NCBI GenBank assembly: GCA_037190225.1
Contig: JBBCJL010000006.1
Span: forward strand, 620,001 to 684,000
Length of the DNA stretch: 64,000 nt
DNA from: MKSF01 sp037190225
Lineage (GTDB): Bacteria; Bacteroidota; Bacteroidia; Chitinophagales; Chitinophagaceae
Reading direction: 5' to 3'
In this document: positions 33,404 through 41,489 of the stretch, piece by piece
How positions within the stretch are numbered: position 1 is the stretch's first letter
Layout of the letters: each line of letters starts with the position of its first letter
Position numbers and translations under genes: made by a program
Notes under the pieces: model-generated
The model's database searches: none
Told to the model about the DNA's origin: nothing
What the model saw: only the letters and a program-made list of their open reading frames with translations

Positions 33404-34180
33404 TCAGGCGGTCTCCAGCGCTTCCTCCTTCATCTGCTGCGCCTGCGCTTTTCCCAGGTAACGGTCAATGATGTAGTGCAGGGCATAAATGGCAGGGGTC
33501 AGCACAATGGCCATCAGGAATTTGTAGGAATAATTCATCAGGCAGATGGCCAGCACCAGCTGTAAAGACCAGCCGTTACCTATCTTAAAGGCAATGAATA
33601 ATACGATAAAGCTATCTACCAGCTGGGATACCAGCGTAGAGCCGGTGGCCCGCAGCCAGACCATCCTCGTACCTGTCTTCCGCTTGATATACTGGAAGAC
33701 CACTACATCCACTATCTGGCTGACCAGGAAGGCGGCCAGGCTGCCCACTATAATGAACAGGCCCTGCCCGAATACGGCATTGAAGGCCTTGCTCATATCA
33801 GGCACTCCCTTTTCTACCTGTGATGTAAGCCAGAATCCCGCAGGCGGGGTGCCCATCGCCAGGTAAAAGGCCACAAACGCATACCCTATCAATATCACAG
33901 TGATGTAAGTGATCCGCTTCACGGCCTTCATCCCGAAATACTCATTGACCACATCGGTCAGGATGAATTCCAGCGGCCATAAAAGCACGCCGCAGGTCAG
34001 CACATAGCTCAGTCCGCTCTCTCCCAGTATGGTAAGATCGGCTTCCGGCACACCCAATAATGCTTCCAGGGAAAAGAGCTTGCCGCCTATGCACTCGGCG
34101 ACCAGCGCGTTCGCGACAAAAAAGCTGCATAAGGCAATAAACAGACGGGTAGCCTTACTTTGCAATACAGATAATGACAT
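33404..34180 (-). CDS. Queuosine precursor transporter (YhhQ/VUT family)
   Basis: From ATG 34180 the protein has 258 residues and about six membrane segments. It has the VUT-family features ALVAECIGGKLFSL, LEFILTDVVNEYFG, and the AAFLVSQIVDVVVFQYIKRK through LRATGSTLVSQLVDSFIVL core. YhhQ imports 7-cyano-7-deazaguanine (preQ0) or related bases for queuosine in tRNA. An ATG at 34219 would add 13 residues but overlaps a TACTTTTG -7 box (34203-34210), so the shorter form is preferred. queA, which acts later in the pathway, is 28 kb away. Confidence 0.88.
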   Translation of the reverse strand: MSLSVLQSKATRLFIALCSFFVANALVAECIGGKLFSLEALLGVPEADLTILGESGLSYVLTCGVLLWPLEFILTDVVNEYFGMKAVKRITYITVILIGYAFVAFYLAMGTPPAGFWLTSQVEKGVPDMSKAFNAVFGQGLFIIVGSLAAFLVSQIVDVVVFQYIKRKTGTRMVWLRATGSTLVSQLVDSFIVLFIAFKIGNGWSLQLVLAICLMNYSYKFLMAIVLTPAIYALHYIIDRYLGKAQAQQMKEEALETA

Positions 34181-34202
34181 AGGGGCTGTTTTTTGATTGG
34201 GA

Positions 34203-34210
34203 CAAAAGTA
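34203..34210 (-). promoter_or_regulatory. -7 box of the YhhQ-like gene
   Basis: TACTTTTG on the minus strand matches TAnnTTTG, 22 bases before ATG 34180, and selects that start over the ATG at 34219. Confidence 0.45.
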
Positions 34211-34259
34211 GGCTTTCATTTTTTTATGAATGATATTTTTTTATTAAGAAGATAACCTT

Positions 34260-34435
34260 TACCTTTGCAAATCGGATAAAATACGCGAATATCGCAGCAG
34301 CTCATTTACAGGAAGTTTATACGCAACCGAAAATACTATTACGACGGTAACAATACGTTCCGGTAAACTATTCTGATACGGCCTGCTGCATTCCGGCACT
34401 ATCCTGCTAACATTCAAATTTAAATTATTCAGATA
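34260..34435 (+). promoter_or_regulatory. rpsO promoter box and long leader
   Basis: TACCTTTG at 34260-34267 matches TAnnTTTG and would give an rpsO leader of about 160 bases. S15 represses its own translation through leader structures in several phyla, so this leader is a candidate control region. I did not fold it, and no known S15-leader class was recognised. Confidence 0.4.
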
Positions 34436-34714
34436 ATGGCAAACGCAACAATCAACGCAATAAAAAAAGATATCTTTAAAACATACGGTGGCAGCGAAAC
34501 CAATACCGGTGCTACAGAAGCGCAGGTAGCCCTGCTGACCGAAAGGATCAACCACATCTCCAAGCACCTTAAAAGCGGCAACCCGAAAGATCATTCCAGC
34601 AACCGCTCCCTGGTGAATATGGTAGGTCGCCGTAAAAAATTATTAGCGTATATGCAACGCACCAACCTGACCGGTTACCGTGAGCTGATCGCGAAATTAG
34701 GCTTAAGGAAATAA
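34436..34714 (+). CDS. rpsO: 30S ribosomal protein S15
   Basis: S15 binds 16S rRNA early in small-subunit assembly. The 92-residue protein is close to the normal 88-89. It shows TGATEAQVALLTERINHIS, the HLKSGNPKDHSSNRSLVNMV loop and GRRKKLLAYM. A strong terminator follows, so the gene is monocistronic here; the usual partner pnp is not adjacent within the window. Confidence 0.97.
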   Translation: MANATINAIKKDIFKTYGGSETNTGATEAQVALLTERINHISKHLKSGNPKDHSSNRSLVNMVGRRKKLLAYMQRTNLTGYRELIAKLGLRK

Positions 34715-34729
34715 GCTCTCCCTAACCGC

Positions 34730-34769
34730 AAAAAATACGGTCCATACAATTATGGACCGTATTTTTTTT
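34730..34769 (+). terminator. rpsO terminator
   Basis: A perfect stem AAAATACGGTCCATA with its complement is followed by eight T, 15 bases after the rpsO stop codon. Confidence 0.9.
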
Positions 34770-34781
34770 GCTGCGAAAGGC

Positions 34782-34802
34782 GTCACATCCGTTCGGAATG
34801 AC
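34782..34802 (-). repeat. Dispersed intergenic repeat, copy 2
   Basis: On the minus strand this reads GTCATTCCGAACGGATGTGA and one more base, matching copy 1 at 24167 in 19 of 21 positions. It sits between two hairpins in a gene-free spacer. Confidence 0.55.
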
Positions 34803-34839
34803 CACGCCACAGGTTGTGCTCTATAACTTTAGCAGAATT

Positions 34840-34877
34840 AAAGACCGGCTTTACTTTAAGCGTAAAGCCGGTCTTTA
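34840..34877. terminator. Hairpin terminator at the 3' end of the ccm operon
   Basis: The arms AAAGACCGGCTTTAC and its complement form a 15-base stem, about 60 bases beyond the stop of the lipoprotein gene at 34938. It can work on both strands, but the T tracts are short. Confidence 0.65.
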
Positions 34878-34937
34878 TTATCTGTCTATAACCTATCAGC
34901 CAGACACGGCCGGACAGCATCCGCGTGCAACAGAAGG

Positions 34938-35516
34938 TCACTGCTTTTTAAATTCCGTAAGTATCTCGTTACCACCGGGAAAATCCTCTTTTATTTTCAT
35001 GTGACCGTCACCAAAGGCCTGTACAAACAGGGTATGGTCCTTGCCCTGCCTGCCGGATACAGGATGCAGCAGTATCTTACCCTGCTCTACCTTGTAGATA
35101 TTGGTATCTGTCGTATTAACAATCTTCCTGACCAGGACGGAATCGTTCAGAAAGGTATAAGTGGATCCCAGGAAAGGCTTTTTATAGTTCTCCCTGTCTT
35201 CCCTGATCATTTTCCGCTCGTGCTCCCTGACCGTTTCCACGTCGTCCGTATTCCACATCGCTATCTGCCCTAATTCAAGAACGGTCATGGTATCCAGGTA
35301 TTTCATCCTGCTGTCAAATTCCTTCTCCATCATGGAGTGATACAGGGAGATCATCTCCCAGGTGCCTATTAGCTGATCGGTACGGAGCACCACTGACGCT
35401 TCGGGAGCCGCAGCCTCCTGCCTGCTGTTACCAGAAGTCTGCTCACCTTTACAGGCATTGAAGATCACGGTGCCTGAAAGCAGCATTACAACGGATATCA
35501 CCCGGTTCATTTTCAT
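34938..35516 (-). CDS. Hypothetical lipoprotein, lipocalin-like
   Basis: The 192-residue protein has an SPII signal with lipobox FNAC (Cys22) followed by KGE. The mature part begins with LIGTWEMISLYHS, like the first strand of lipocalin-type domains, and has several charged strands. No named family is recognised. It starts 19 bp after the ccmF-like gene on the same strand, so it is probably expressed with the cytochrome c maturation genes. A direct part in that process is only a guess from position. Confidence 0.65.
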   Translation of the reverse strand: MKMNRVISVVMLLSGTVIFNACKGEQTSGNSRQEAAAPEASVVLRTDQLIGTWEMISLYHSMMEKEFDSRMKYLDTMTVLELGQIAMWNTDDVETVREHERKMIREDRENYKKPFLGSTYTFLNDSVLVRKIVNTTDTNIYKVEQGKILLHPVSGRQGKDHTLFVQAFGDGHMKIKEDFPGGNEILTEFKKQ

Positions 35517-35535
35517 ATGCTTTATCTTTTGAGAT

Positions 35536-37983
35536 TTATTTTTTCCTTGCCCAGAAGCTGATGAAGAAGCCTGCTATCATCACAATCACGCCTAACCATA
35601 CCAGGTTGATCCACGGGAAGATAATGGCCTTCATCACGATATAGTCTTCCAGTTGTCCTTTCTGGTGCATTTTAAAGGTCACGCTGCCGTCCTCGGGGTG
35701 GATCTTGTCTATCTGCATAAACAATCCCAGATCATTAAGCGTATCAGGCACCGTAAGAATAGCGCCGCTGTCTATGACCAATACCGGGTACAGGGCACCC
35801 AGCTTCCTGTCCAGGTCATAGACTCCCAGCCGCGCTTCTGCAGCGGCCACATTACCGGAAACGGCTTTATAATGCCTGTTATTTTCAGGTGTATTGACCA
35901 GGCCTTCAAATACGACCACCGCGTTGGCGATATAGATGCTATCCCCTACCGCTATCCTGTAATCCTTATAGGCTATGCTGTCTGCCGTCTTCTCCAGCGG
36001 TTCGGTGAACGACTTGATATAGGTGAAGACATCATAAAACAGGTAATGCTTGGCATCGGGATTGGGACTGAGCTCTTTTTTATAGGCCTGCGGATACAGC
36101 AGGAAGCTCTCGGCGATCTCCCCGGTCTCTTCATCACGCCTGTCAAACCTGACCTTAAAGTAGGTAAGCGGGGGCGCTGAATTGATGGTGGAATCACCCA
36201 GGTAGGACACGCTGAAAGGCCCCATAGGCAGCGTGGTATTTCTGAACAGCAGGACATTCTCACGGCTTTCCTTTAAGTTCTCCTCGTAGGTATCCAGGTT
36301 GAAATCTATATAGGTATTGGTCCTGTCCAGGGAGATCACATGCTTGTTATACCCGGAAATGAGCACACCCAGCAGCATAATGGCAAAGCCCAGGTGGGTA
36401 ACGGAGCCACCCGCCTTTTTAATATTCCCCTTCTGCGCGGTAATAAAATAGTACCCGTTGGCCACCAGCGCGAAGAGGATGGCAAAAGCAAAGAACATGA
36501 ACTGTATATGCTCGATCTTCTGGTTGAATACCAGCAAAGCGGCCAGCACAACAGCGATCATGGACAGTAAAAGGAAGATCCGGGTCTTCTTATCGGCCGT
36601 CTTCTTATATTTAAGGAACTGCGCAAAGCCGGTAAATATGAGTATGATAAATGCCGCCCAGACCTGGATATCATTATAGAAGGTCACGACATCCACGGGC
36701 GGGGCAATATCAATGCCCGTTATTTTCTTATAGGTGGGCGCCCACACCGGCAATGATGTGGTAAAGATGATCTGTATGGACGCGATGAACAGGAAGATGG
36801 AGCCTATCAGGATCCAGAATTCCCTGGATGATACTTCCTCCTCTCCCGCCACTACCGGCATTTTCTTCCAGGTAGCAAAGAGCGGGATAATGCTGATAGC
36901 CGCAAAAATCACGATGCTCACCACGAGGTGCCAATAGAGGAAGGCACCTTCGCCTGTAAAGGAATGCACGGAAGTGTCACCCAACACGCCCGTCCTGGTC
37001 AGGAAGGTGCTGTACCATACAAAGAGATAGGTCAGCACCAGGAATAATAAGGTTATTTTCAGGGAACGGCCGGTGCTTTTGAATATCACCAGCGTATGCA
37101 GCCCGGCTATCAGGATCAGCCAGGGAACCAGCGATGCGTTCTCCACGGGGTCCCAGGCCCAGTAGCCGCCAAAGCTCAGCGATTCATATGCCCATGCACC
37201 GCCCATCATGATGCCGGCGCCCAGGATACCTGCTGCCAGCAGCGACCACCGGAGCGTAGGCCTGATGAACTCCTTGAAATTGCCCTTCCAGATGGCTGCC
37301 ACCACCAGGGCGAAGGGGATCAGCGTGCTGGCGAATCCCAGGAAAAGCACGGGAGGATGGATCACCATCCAGTAGTTCTGCAACAATACATTCAGACCGT
37401 TGCCGTCCTTGATCTGCGACAGGTAGTCCGGGCTGGAGAAGATCGGCACATCCATTTCATGCTTCAGCAGCACGAACGGGGAGGTCCCTATCTTGATCTC
37501 CGGGCTGATATACACGCCCAGGATAAAGGTGGTAAGCACCGCCTGCACCAGCGCGATGACGAACATGGCCCTGCTTTCCAGCGCTTTGCCCTTCCACAGC
37601 ACAAAGCAGCCCAGTATGGCCTGCCAGAACAGCCACAGCAGGAAGCTGCCCTCCCCGCCTTCCCAGAAGGCGGCAAAAAGGTATTTGGGCTGCAGTCCCA
37701 GAGAAGTATGCCTCCAGGCATAATAATATTCAAAAAGATGCTGGGAGATGATATAAAAAAGGGTTGCAAAGACCACCACCACGGAAAACGTGTGCAGCAC
37801 ATAGCTGCTTCGTCCCAGCTTCATCCAGGGCAGCGCCTGCGTGGCATCGCTTTCTTTCCTGGCTGCCAGGAAGTAGGACACAGCCGAAACAAGGGCCGTC
37901 ATCAAAGAGGCTACTATAAAAAATTGTCCCAGCTGACCTGCAAATATGTTTTCAGTGCGTAGTAAAACCTGATCCAAAACCAA
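35536..37983 (-). CDS. ccmF: Cytochrome c maturation protein CcmF/CcsA-like heme lyase
   Basis: The 815-residue protein has many membrane segments. It carries the heme-handling WWD motif (GGYWAWDPVENASLVPWL), the upstream FWEGGEGSFLLWLF segment, and a conserved NYWMVIHPPVLFLGF histidine. A large periplasmic domain and a last membrane helix (IFPWINLVWLGVIVMIAGFF) follow, as in CcmF. CcmF attaches heme from CcmE to apocytochrome c. ccmE lies immediately upstream on the same strand, and a lipoprotein gene lies 19 bp downstream. Confidence 0.92.
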   Translation of the reverse strand: MVLDQVLLRTENIFAGQLGQFFIVASLMTALVSAVSYFLAARKESDATQALPWMKLGRSSYVLHTFSVVVVFATLFYIISQHLFEYYYAWRHTSLGLQPKYLFAAFWEGGEGSFLLWLFWQAILGCFVLWKGKALESRAMFVIALVQAVLTTFILGVYISPEIKIGTSPFVLLKHEMDVPIFSSPDYLSQIKDGNGLNVLLQNYWMVIHPPVLFLGFASTLIPFALVVAAIWKGNFKEFIRPTLRWSLLAAGILGAGIMMGGAWAYESLSFGGYWAWDPVENASLVPWLILIAGLHTLVIFKSTGRSLKITLLFLVLTYLFVWYSTFLTRTGVLGDTSVHSFTGEGAFLYWHLVVSIVIFAAISIIPLFATWKKMPVVAGEEEVSSREFWILIGSIFLFIASIQIIFTTSLPVWAPTYKKITGIDIAPPVDVVTFYNDIQVWAAFIILIFTGFAQFLKYKKTADKKTRIFLLLSMIAVVLAALLVFNQKIEHIQFMFFAFAILFALVANGYYFITAQKGNIKKAGGSVTHLGFAIMLLGVLISGYNKHVISLDRTNTYIDFNLDTYEENLKESRENVLLFRNTTLPMGPFSVSYLGDSTINSAPPLTYFKVRFDRRDEETGEIAESFLLYPQAYKKELSPNPDAKHYLFYDVFTYIKSFTEPLEKTADSIAYKDYRIAVGDSIYIANAVVVFEGLVNTPENNRHYKAVSGNVAAAEARLGVYDLDRKLGALYPVLVIDSGAILTVPDTLNDLGLFMQIDKIHPEDGSVTFKMHQKGQLEDYIVMKAIIFPWINLVWLGVIVMIAGFFISFWARKK

Positions 37984-38029
37984 AGTTGTATTTTAAGATT
38001 GAATAATGAAGAAAAGGCCAATATGCAGG

Positions 38030-38437
38030 TTATGCATCTTGACCTTGAAATCTTGCCTGGTGATCTTCTTCGTATTTAGACGGACACTTCAATTGTAATT
38101 TTTCACACACAAAACCCTTCTCTGTCATCCGGCCTATCATCATCAGCTTTTCCGAGCGCTCAAAGCCTTCCGGCTTGGAGTCCCAATAGGTGACCTTCTG
38201 TATCTCCCCGTTCTGATCCTTGGCATAAAAGACCAGCTTATTGGAATTCTCTAACGGATTGTACTCTACCTTATAGGTGGTGGTATCCAGGATAGCGGAA
38301 ACCCTGTAAGAAGCTCCCATCTTTTCCTTTGCCGTTGCAAATGTCTCGTAGGTACTCATTTTCTTTCCGAAGGATACGACAATGATGCCGATAGTAACTG
38401 CGAGGATGACAAGAATGATAATGTGGATTTTTTTCAC
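38030..38437 (-). CDS. ccmE: Heme chaperone CcmE, CxxxY type
   Basis: This 135-residue protein has an N-terminal membrane anchor (about 4-22) and an OB-fold domain (SYRVSAILDTTTYKVEYNP, LVFYAKDQNGEIQKVTY). In E. coli, heme attaches to a His in an HxxxY motif. Here the equivalent C-terminal segment reads KCPSKY, with Cys118 and Tyr122, the CxxxY variant known from System I* bacteria and archaea. The gene starts the ccmE-ccmF operon and is preceded by a TAACTTTG -7 box at 38466-38473. Confidence 0.88.
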   Translation of the reverse strand: MKKIHIIILVILAVTIGIIVVSFGKKMSTYETFATAKEKMGASYRVSAILDTTTYKVEYNPLENSNKLVFYAKDQNGEIQKVTYWDSKPEGFERSEKLMMIGRMTEKGFVCEKLQLKCPSKYEEDHQARFQGQDA

Positions 38438-38465
38438 GTCTGAATCTGTTTTTATGTAGTGCTAG

Positions 38466-38473
38466 CAAAGTTA
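38466..38473 (-). promoter_or_regulatory. ccm operon -7 box
   Basis: TAACTTTG on the minus strand is an exact TAnnTTTG match, 28 bases before the ccmE start codon. Confidence 0.5.
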
Positions 38474-38625
38474 ATCCATAAATGCTTTATTTGTAGCAAC
38501 AAAAGCATGAATTATATGTTATTCCGGATAAATGCTGCAGGCAGCCGCATACCGCCATTCCTCCTGCCGGTTTACCTGCTCTCAGCTCAATTTTTATCGG
38601 TAATTTTACCATTTAAACCGTACAT

Positions 38626-39069
38626 ATGATACAGGACCCGGGACAGCTGGAACAGCTGTATAAAAATTTTGTATTAAAGGCTATTGAGCAGGGCAAGGTA
38701 TGGACGCTGGTCAAACATGATGAGATGGCCCTTTTCGATTCCCAGCTCTATGAAGGCCTTACCGCCACCCCGTTCTTCTCGGAGCGGGATGCTGCCTTTT
38801 TGTTCCTGACCGGGGAATGGTCTGATTTTGAAGTGGCCGAAATAGCGCTGCCTTCCTTCCTGGAAAGGTGGCTTACGGGCCTGTACAACAAGGATATCAT
38901 GGTGGCTGCCATCTGGAATGATGTGGCCACGGGGAGGGAGTTCGAGCCGCTGGAGCTGCTGCTGGATTTCCTCGAAGAGCTGCAGCAACAGCAGCATTCC
39001 GTCAGCTTCGACAATTATTTCAGCATAGATGATTTTATCCTGAAGATCAGGGACAGCCTTTCGGATTAA
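38626..39069 (+). CDS. DUF2750-family protein
   Basis: The 147-residue protein resembles DUF2750: an N-terminal helix with FVLKAIEQGKVWTL, then PFFSERDAAFLFLTGEWSDFEV, IALPSFLERWLTGL and a final EPLELLLDF helix. DUF2750 proteins are small, cytoplasmic and without known function. Some occur near toxin-immunity genes. The stop codon abuts the stop of the convergent next gene (TAATTA at 39067-39072), leaving no spacer. Confidence 0.8.
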   Translation: MIQDPGQLEQLYKNFVLKAIEQGKVWTLVKHDEMALFDSQLYEGLTATPFFSERDAAFLFLTGEWSDFEVAEIALPSFLERWLTGLYNKDIMVAAIWNDVATGREFEPLELLLDFLEELQQQQHSVSFDNYFSIDDFILKIRDSLSD

Positions 39070-39531
39070 TTACAGGTTTGCGGTCTTTAAAAACATCCTG
39101 CTGCTGATATTTTCGTCATACTTGGAATGGAACTTACGGACATTTCCGGAATGCAGCGTACCATCGGGATTGATGACGCCATTGTCCCATAACCATAGTA
39201 CAAAACGTTCTATTACGCGCCGCGAGGCAAAGGAATTGATCTGATCTGTATGCGTGGTTTCAGTCCTGATATCCTCACTCAGGAAGTTCACCACGATATA
39301 TTCATCCACAGGGGCCGGCTGATGCAAGAACGGTCTGGTTGTAAAATAGATCAGCTCCTCGTTGGTGCCTTTCCTGTACAGGGAGAAATCCATTCCCCTG
39401 TTTTTCTTATACTTCAGGACCGTTACACCGTCTATACTGACCTGGTTGCGCTTTACCTTAATTTCCTGGGCATCCACCTGCAGCCATAAGCCTACAAATG
39501 CCATCAATGTCAAAACGTATCTCATAAGCAA
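39070..39531 (-). CDS. Hypothetical secreted protein
   Basis: The 153-residue protein has a signal peptide (MRYVLTLMAFVGLWLQVDAQ, starting at Met3). The mature part has mixed strands and helices: VSIDGVTVLKYKKNRGMDFS, ELIYFTTRP, YIVVNFLSEDI, ASRRVIERFVLWLW and KFHSKYDENISSRMF. I do not recognise the family. It converges on the DUF2750 gene with no spacer and lies downstream of moxR on the same strand, but about 90 bp away. Confidence 0.65.
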   Translation of the reverse strand: MLMRYVLTLMAFVGLWLQVDAQEIKVKRNQVSIDGVTVLKYKKNRGMDFSLYRKGTNEELIYFTTRPFLHQPAPVDEYIVVNFLSEDIRTETTHTDQINSFASRRVIERFVLWLWDNGVINPDGTLHSGNVRKFHSKYDENISSRMFLKTANL

Positions 39532-39622
39532 TGGTTTTTATACTGCTTGGATGGACATTTTGATGTAAAGTTTAACAGTAAAGAAATAATACCTCCAGGT
39601 CCGCTGCTGTCACCTGGCCTCT

Positions 39623-40585
39623 CTAGGCCAGCTTTTGGATAATATCCGCTACAGAGATGCCTTCCGCTTCCGCTTTATAATTGCGCATCACACGGTGACG
39701 CAGCACATCCGGCATAATGGCCTTTACATCTTCTATATCCGGGGAGTATTTACCGTGCAGCACCGCGTGGCACTTGGCCGCAAGGATCAGGTTCTGTGAG
39801 GCCCTCGGCCCGGCGCCCCAGGCAATGTATTTACGGGCATATTCGTTCTGCGGCAGGGAGGGACGGGTCTGCTGCACCACCTTTACGGCGTATGCTATCA
39901 CATTATCAGCGACAGGAACCCTCCTGACCAGGTCCTGGAAATAGATGATCTCTTCTCCGGACATCACCTTGGGAACCGTACGGTCTGTTTTGGCAGTGGT
40001 CTGCCTGACGATCTCTATCTCTTCGGCTTCCGTGGGATAGTCCACTTCTATCATGAACATAAAGCGGTCCAGCTGCGCTTCCGGCAAAGGATAGGTACCT
40101 TCCTGCTCGATAGGATTCTGGGTAGCCAGCACAAAGAAAGGCTTTTGCAGCGTATAGGTGGCATTGGCCACGGTCACGTGCTTTTCCTGCATGGCCTCCA
40201 GCATGGCCGCCTGTGTTTTGGGAGGTGTCCGGTTGATCTCATCTGCCAGGATGATATTGGAAAAAACAGGACCTTGTATAAATTTGAACTGCCTGTGCTC
40301 ATCCAGTATCTCTGTGCCCGTGATATCGCTGGGCATCAGGTCAGGGGTAAACTGTATTCTTTTGAAGCCCAGGTCCAGCGCCTGGGCAAGCGTGTTCACG
40401 AGCAGGGTCTTGGCCAGCCCGGGAACTCCTACCAGCAGGCTGTGCCCGTCACAGAGTATGGAAATGATCAGCTTATCCACTACGTCATGCTGTCCTACTA
40501 TTATCCTGCCTATGCTGTCCTTGATCCTGGTATATTTCTCATGCAGCGCTTTTACCGCCTCTACATCATTGGAGTATGTTATCAT
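39623..40585 (-). CDS. moxR: MoxR-family AAA+ ATPase
   Basis: MoxR ATPases act as chaperones that insert cofactors or activate membrane complexes together with von Willebrand A-domain proteins. The 320-residue protein has Walker A GVPGLAKT (53-60), Walker B IILADEINRTPPKTQAAMLEAMQ in two parts, and the sensor and C-terminal lid regions (AWGAGPRASQNLILAAK). It lies downstream of batB and batC on the same strand, the reverse of the usual order in which moxR comes first. The call is strong. Confidence 0.92.
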   Translation of the reverse strand: MITYSNDVEAVKALHEKYTRIKDSIGRIIVGQHDVVDKLIISILCDGHSLLVGVPGLAKTLLVNTLAQALDLGFKRIQFTPDLMPSDITGTEILDEHRQFKFIQGPVFSNIILADEINRTPPKTQAAMLEAMQEKHVTVANATYTLQKPFFVLATQNPIEQEGTYPLPEAQLDRFMFMIEVDYPTEAEEIEIVRQTTAKTDRTVPKVMSGEEIIYFQDLVRRVPVADNVIAYAVKVVQQTRPSLPQNEYARKYIAWGAGPRASQNLILAAKCHAVLHGKYSPDIEDVKAIMPDVLRHRVMRNYKAEAEGISVADIIQKLA

Positions 40586-40703
40586 AACTACGAAACAGCC
40601 TGTGCTGTGATTTATCTGTTGAAAATTTTCAGATCGTAAATCTATTGCTTTTCATCAAGACCTCAAAAAAATACGGCGGTTTAAAATCTCCCGCAGCGTC
40701 TTT

Positions 40704-41489
40704 TTACCAGTCTTTTTCTTCAGAACGGACGCGCGTTCCCTGCCTGCCTTTTTTCTGCTTATCCTCCTGTATCCTTTTCTCTTCCTGCCTCAGTGCGTTC
40801 AGTATATTCTGCGCCTGCTGCTCCGAAAGCCTGGATGGCTGCGGCTTCCGGGGCTGCTGCTGGCGATCTTCCCTGTCCTGCTGCTTTTCCTGCTCCTGCT
40901 TACTATTATCCTTTTCCCCCTGCTGCTGATCTTCGGATTGCGGCTGCTCTTTATCTTTCTGTTGTTGTTGCTGCTGCTTTTGCTGTTCCTGCTCTTTCTT
41001 ATCCTTCGGCTGTTCCTTTTTCAGCTGTTCCCGCTGCTGTTTCAGCTTCAGGTTCGCGTAAGCAAGGTTATACCTGCTTTCGGCATCGCCAGGATCGTTC
41101 TTCAGGGCATCTTTGTAAGCGGCAGCGGCCTCCTGCCATTTCTCCTCGTTGGCATACGTATTGCCTATATTATGGTAGGCCCTGGCCCGGACCTTTTTGT
41201 CCGTGGTATGGGCGATGCTCTGCTCGTATGCGCCGCGTGCCGTTTCATTATCTTTCGTCTTATACAGCGTATTGCCCATATTATACCGTGCCGCCGCATT
41301 CTCCTTTTCCCGGAGCAGCGCGTTGGAGTAATGCTGCCGGGCGGCATTATATTCCTGCTTCTTATAGGATTCGTTGCCTGCGGCCACTTCTTTTCGCGCG
41401 GCGCTGCCGCCCCGGAATTCCTGGCCGTAACCCGGAAGTGCTGCCAGGGCAAGCGCCCCGGCCATTATATATCCGAACCGATGCTTCAT
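40704..41489 (-). CDS. BatC-like TPR protein with Gln/Glu/Lys-rich tail
   Basis: The 261-residue protein has a signal peptide (ending LPGYGQ) and three TPR motifs at about 35-150 (AAGNESYKKQEYNAARQHYS, AARYNMGNTLYKTKDNETAR, AYHNIGNTYANEEKWQEAA). The next ~80 residues are almost all Gln, Glu, Lys and Asp, followed by a final helix. BatC of Bacteroides aerotolerance operons has this layout. Its ATG overlaps the TGA of the BatB-like gene, so the two are translationally coupled. Low-complexity DNA (CTG/CTT runs) marks the tail. Confidence 0.8.
   Translation of the reverse strand: MKHRFGYIMAGALALAALPGYGQEFRGGSAARKEVAAGNESYKKQEYNAARQHYSNALLREKENAAARYNMGNTLYKTKDNETARGAYEQSIAHTTDKKVRARAYHNIGNTYANEEKWQEAAAAYKDALKNDPGDAESRYNLAYANLKLKQQREQLKKEQPKDKKEQEQQKQQQQQQKDKEQPQSEDQQQGEKDNSKQEQEKQQDREDRQQQPRKPQPSRLSEQQAQNILNALRQEEKRIQEDKQKKGRQGTRVRSEEKDW

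Noticed and set aside
34181..34260. Possible preQ1 riboswitch before the YhhQ-like gene
   Set aside because: The leader left by the -7 box is about 20 bases, too short for the aptamer.
34259..34594. Minus-strand frame of 111 residues across the rpsO leader
   Set aside because: It overlaps the rpsO start and promoter box and shows no recognisable features; rpsO is certain.
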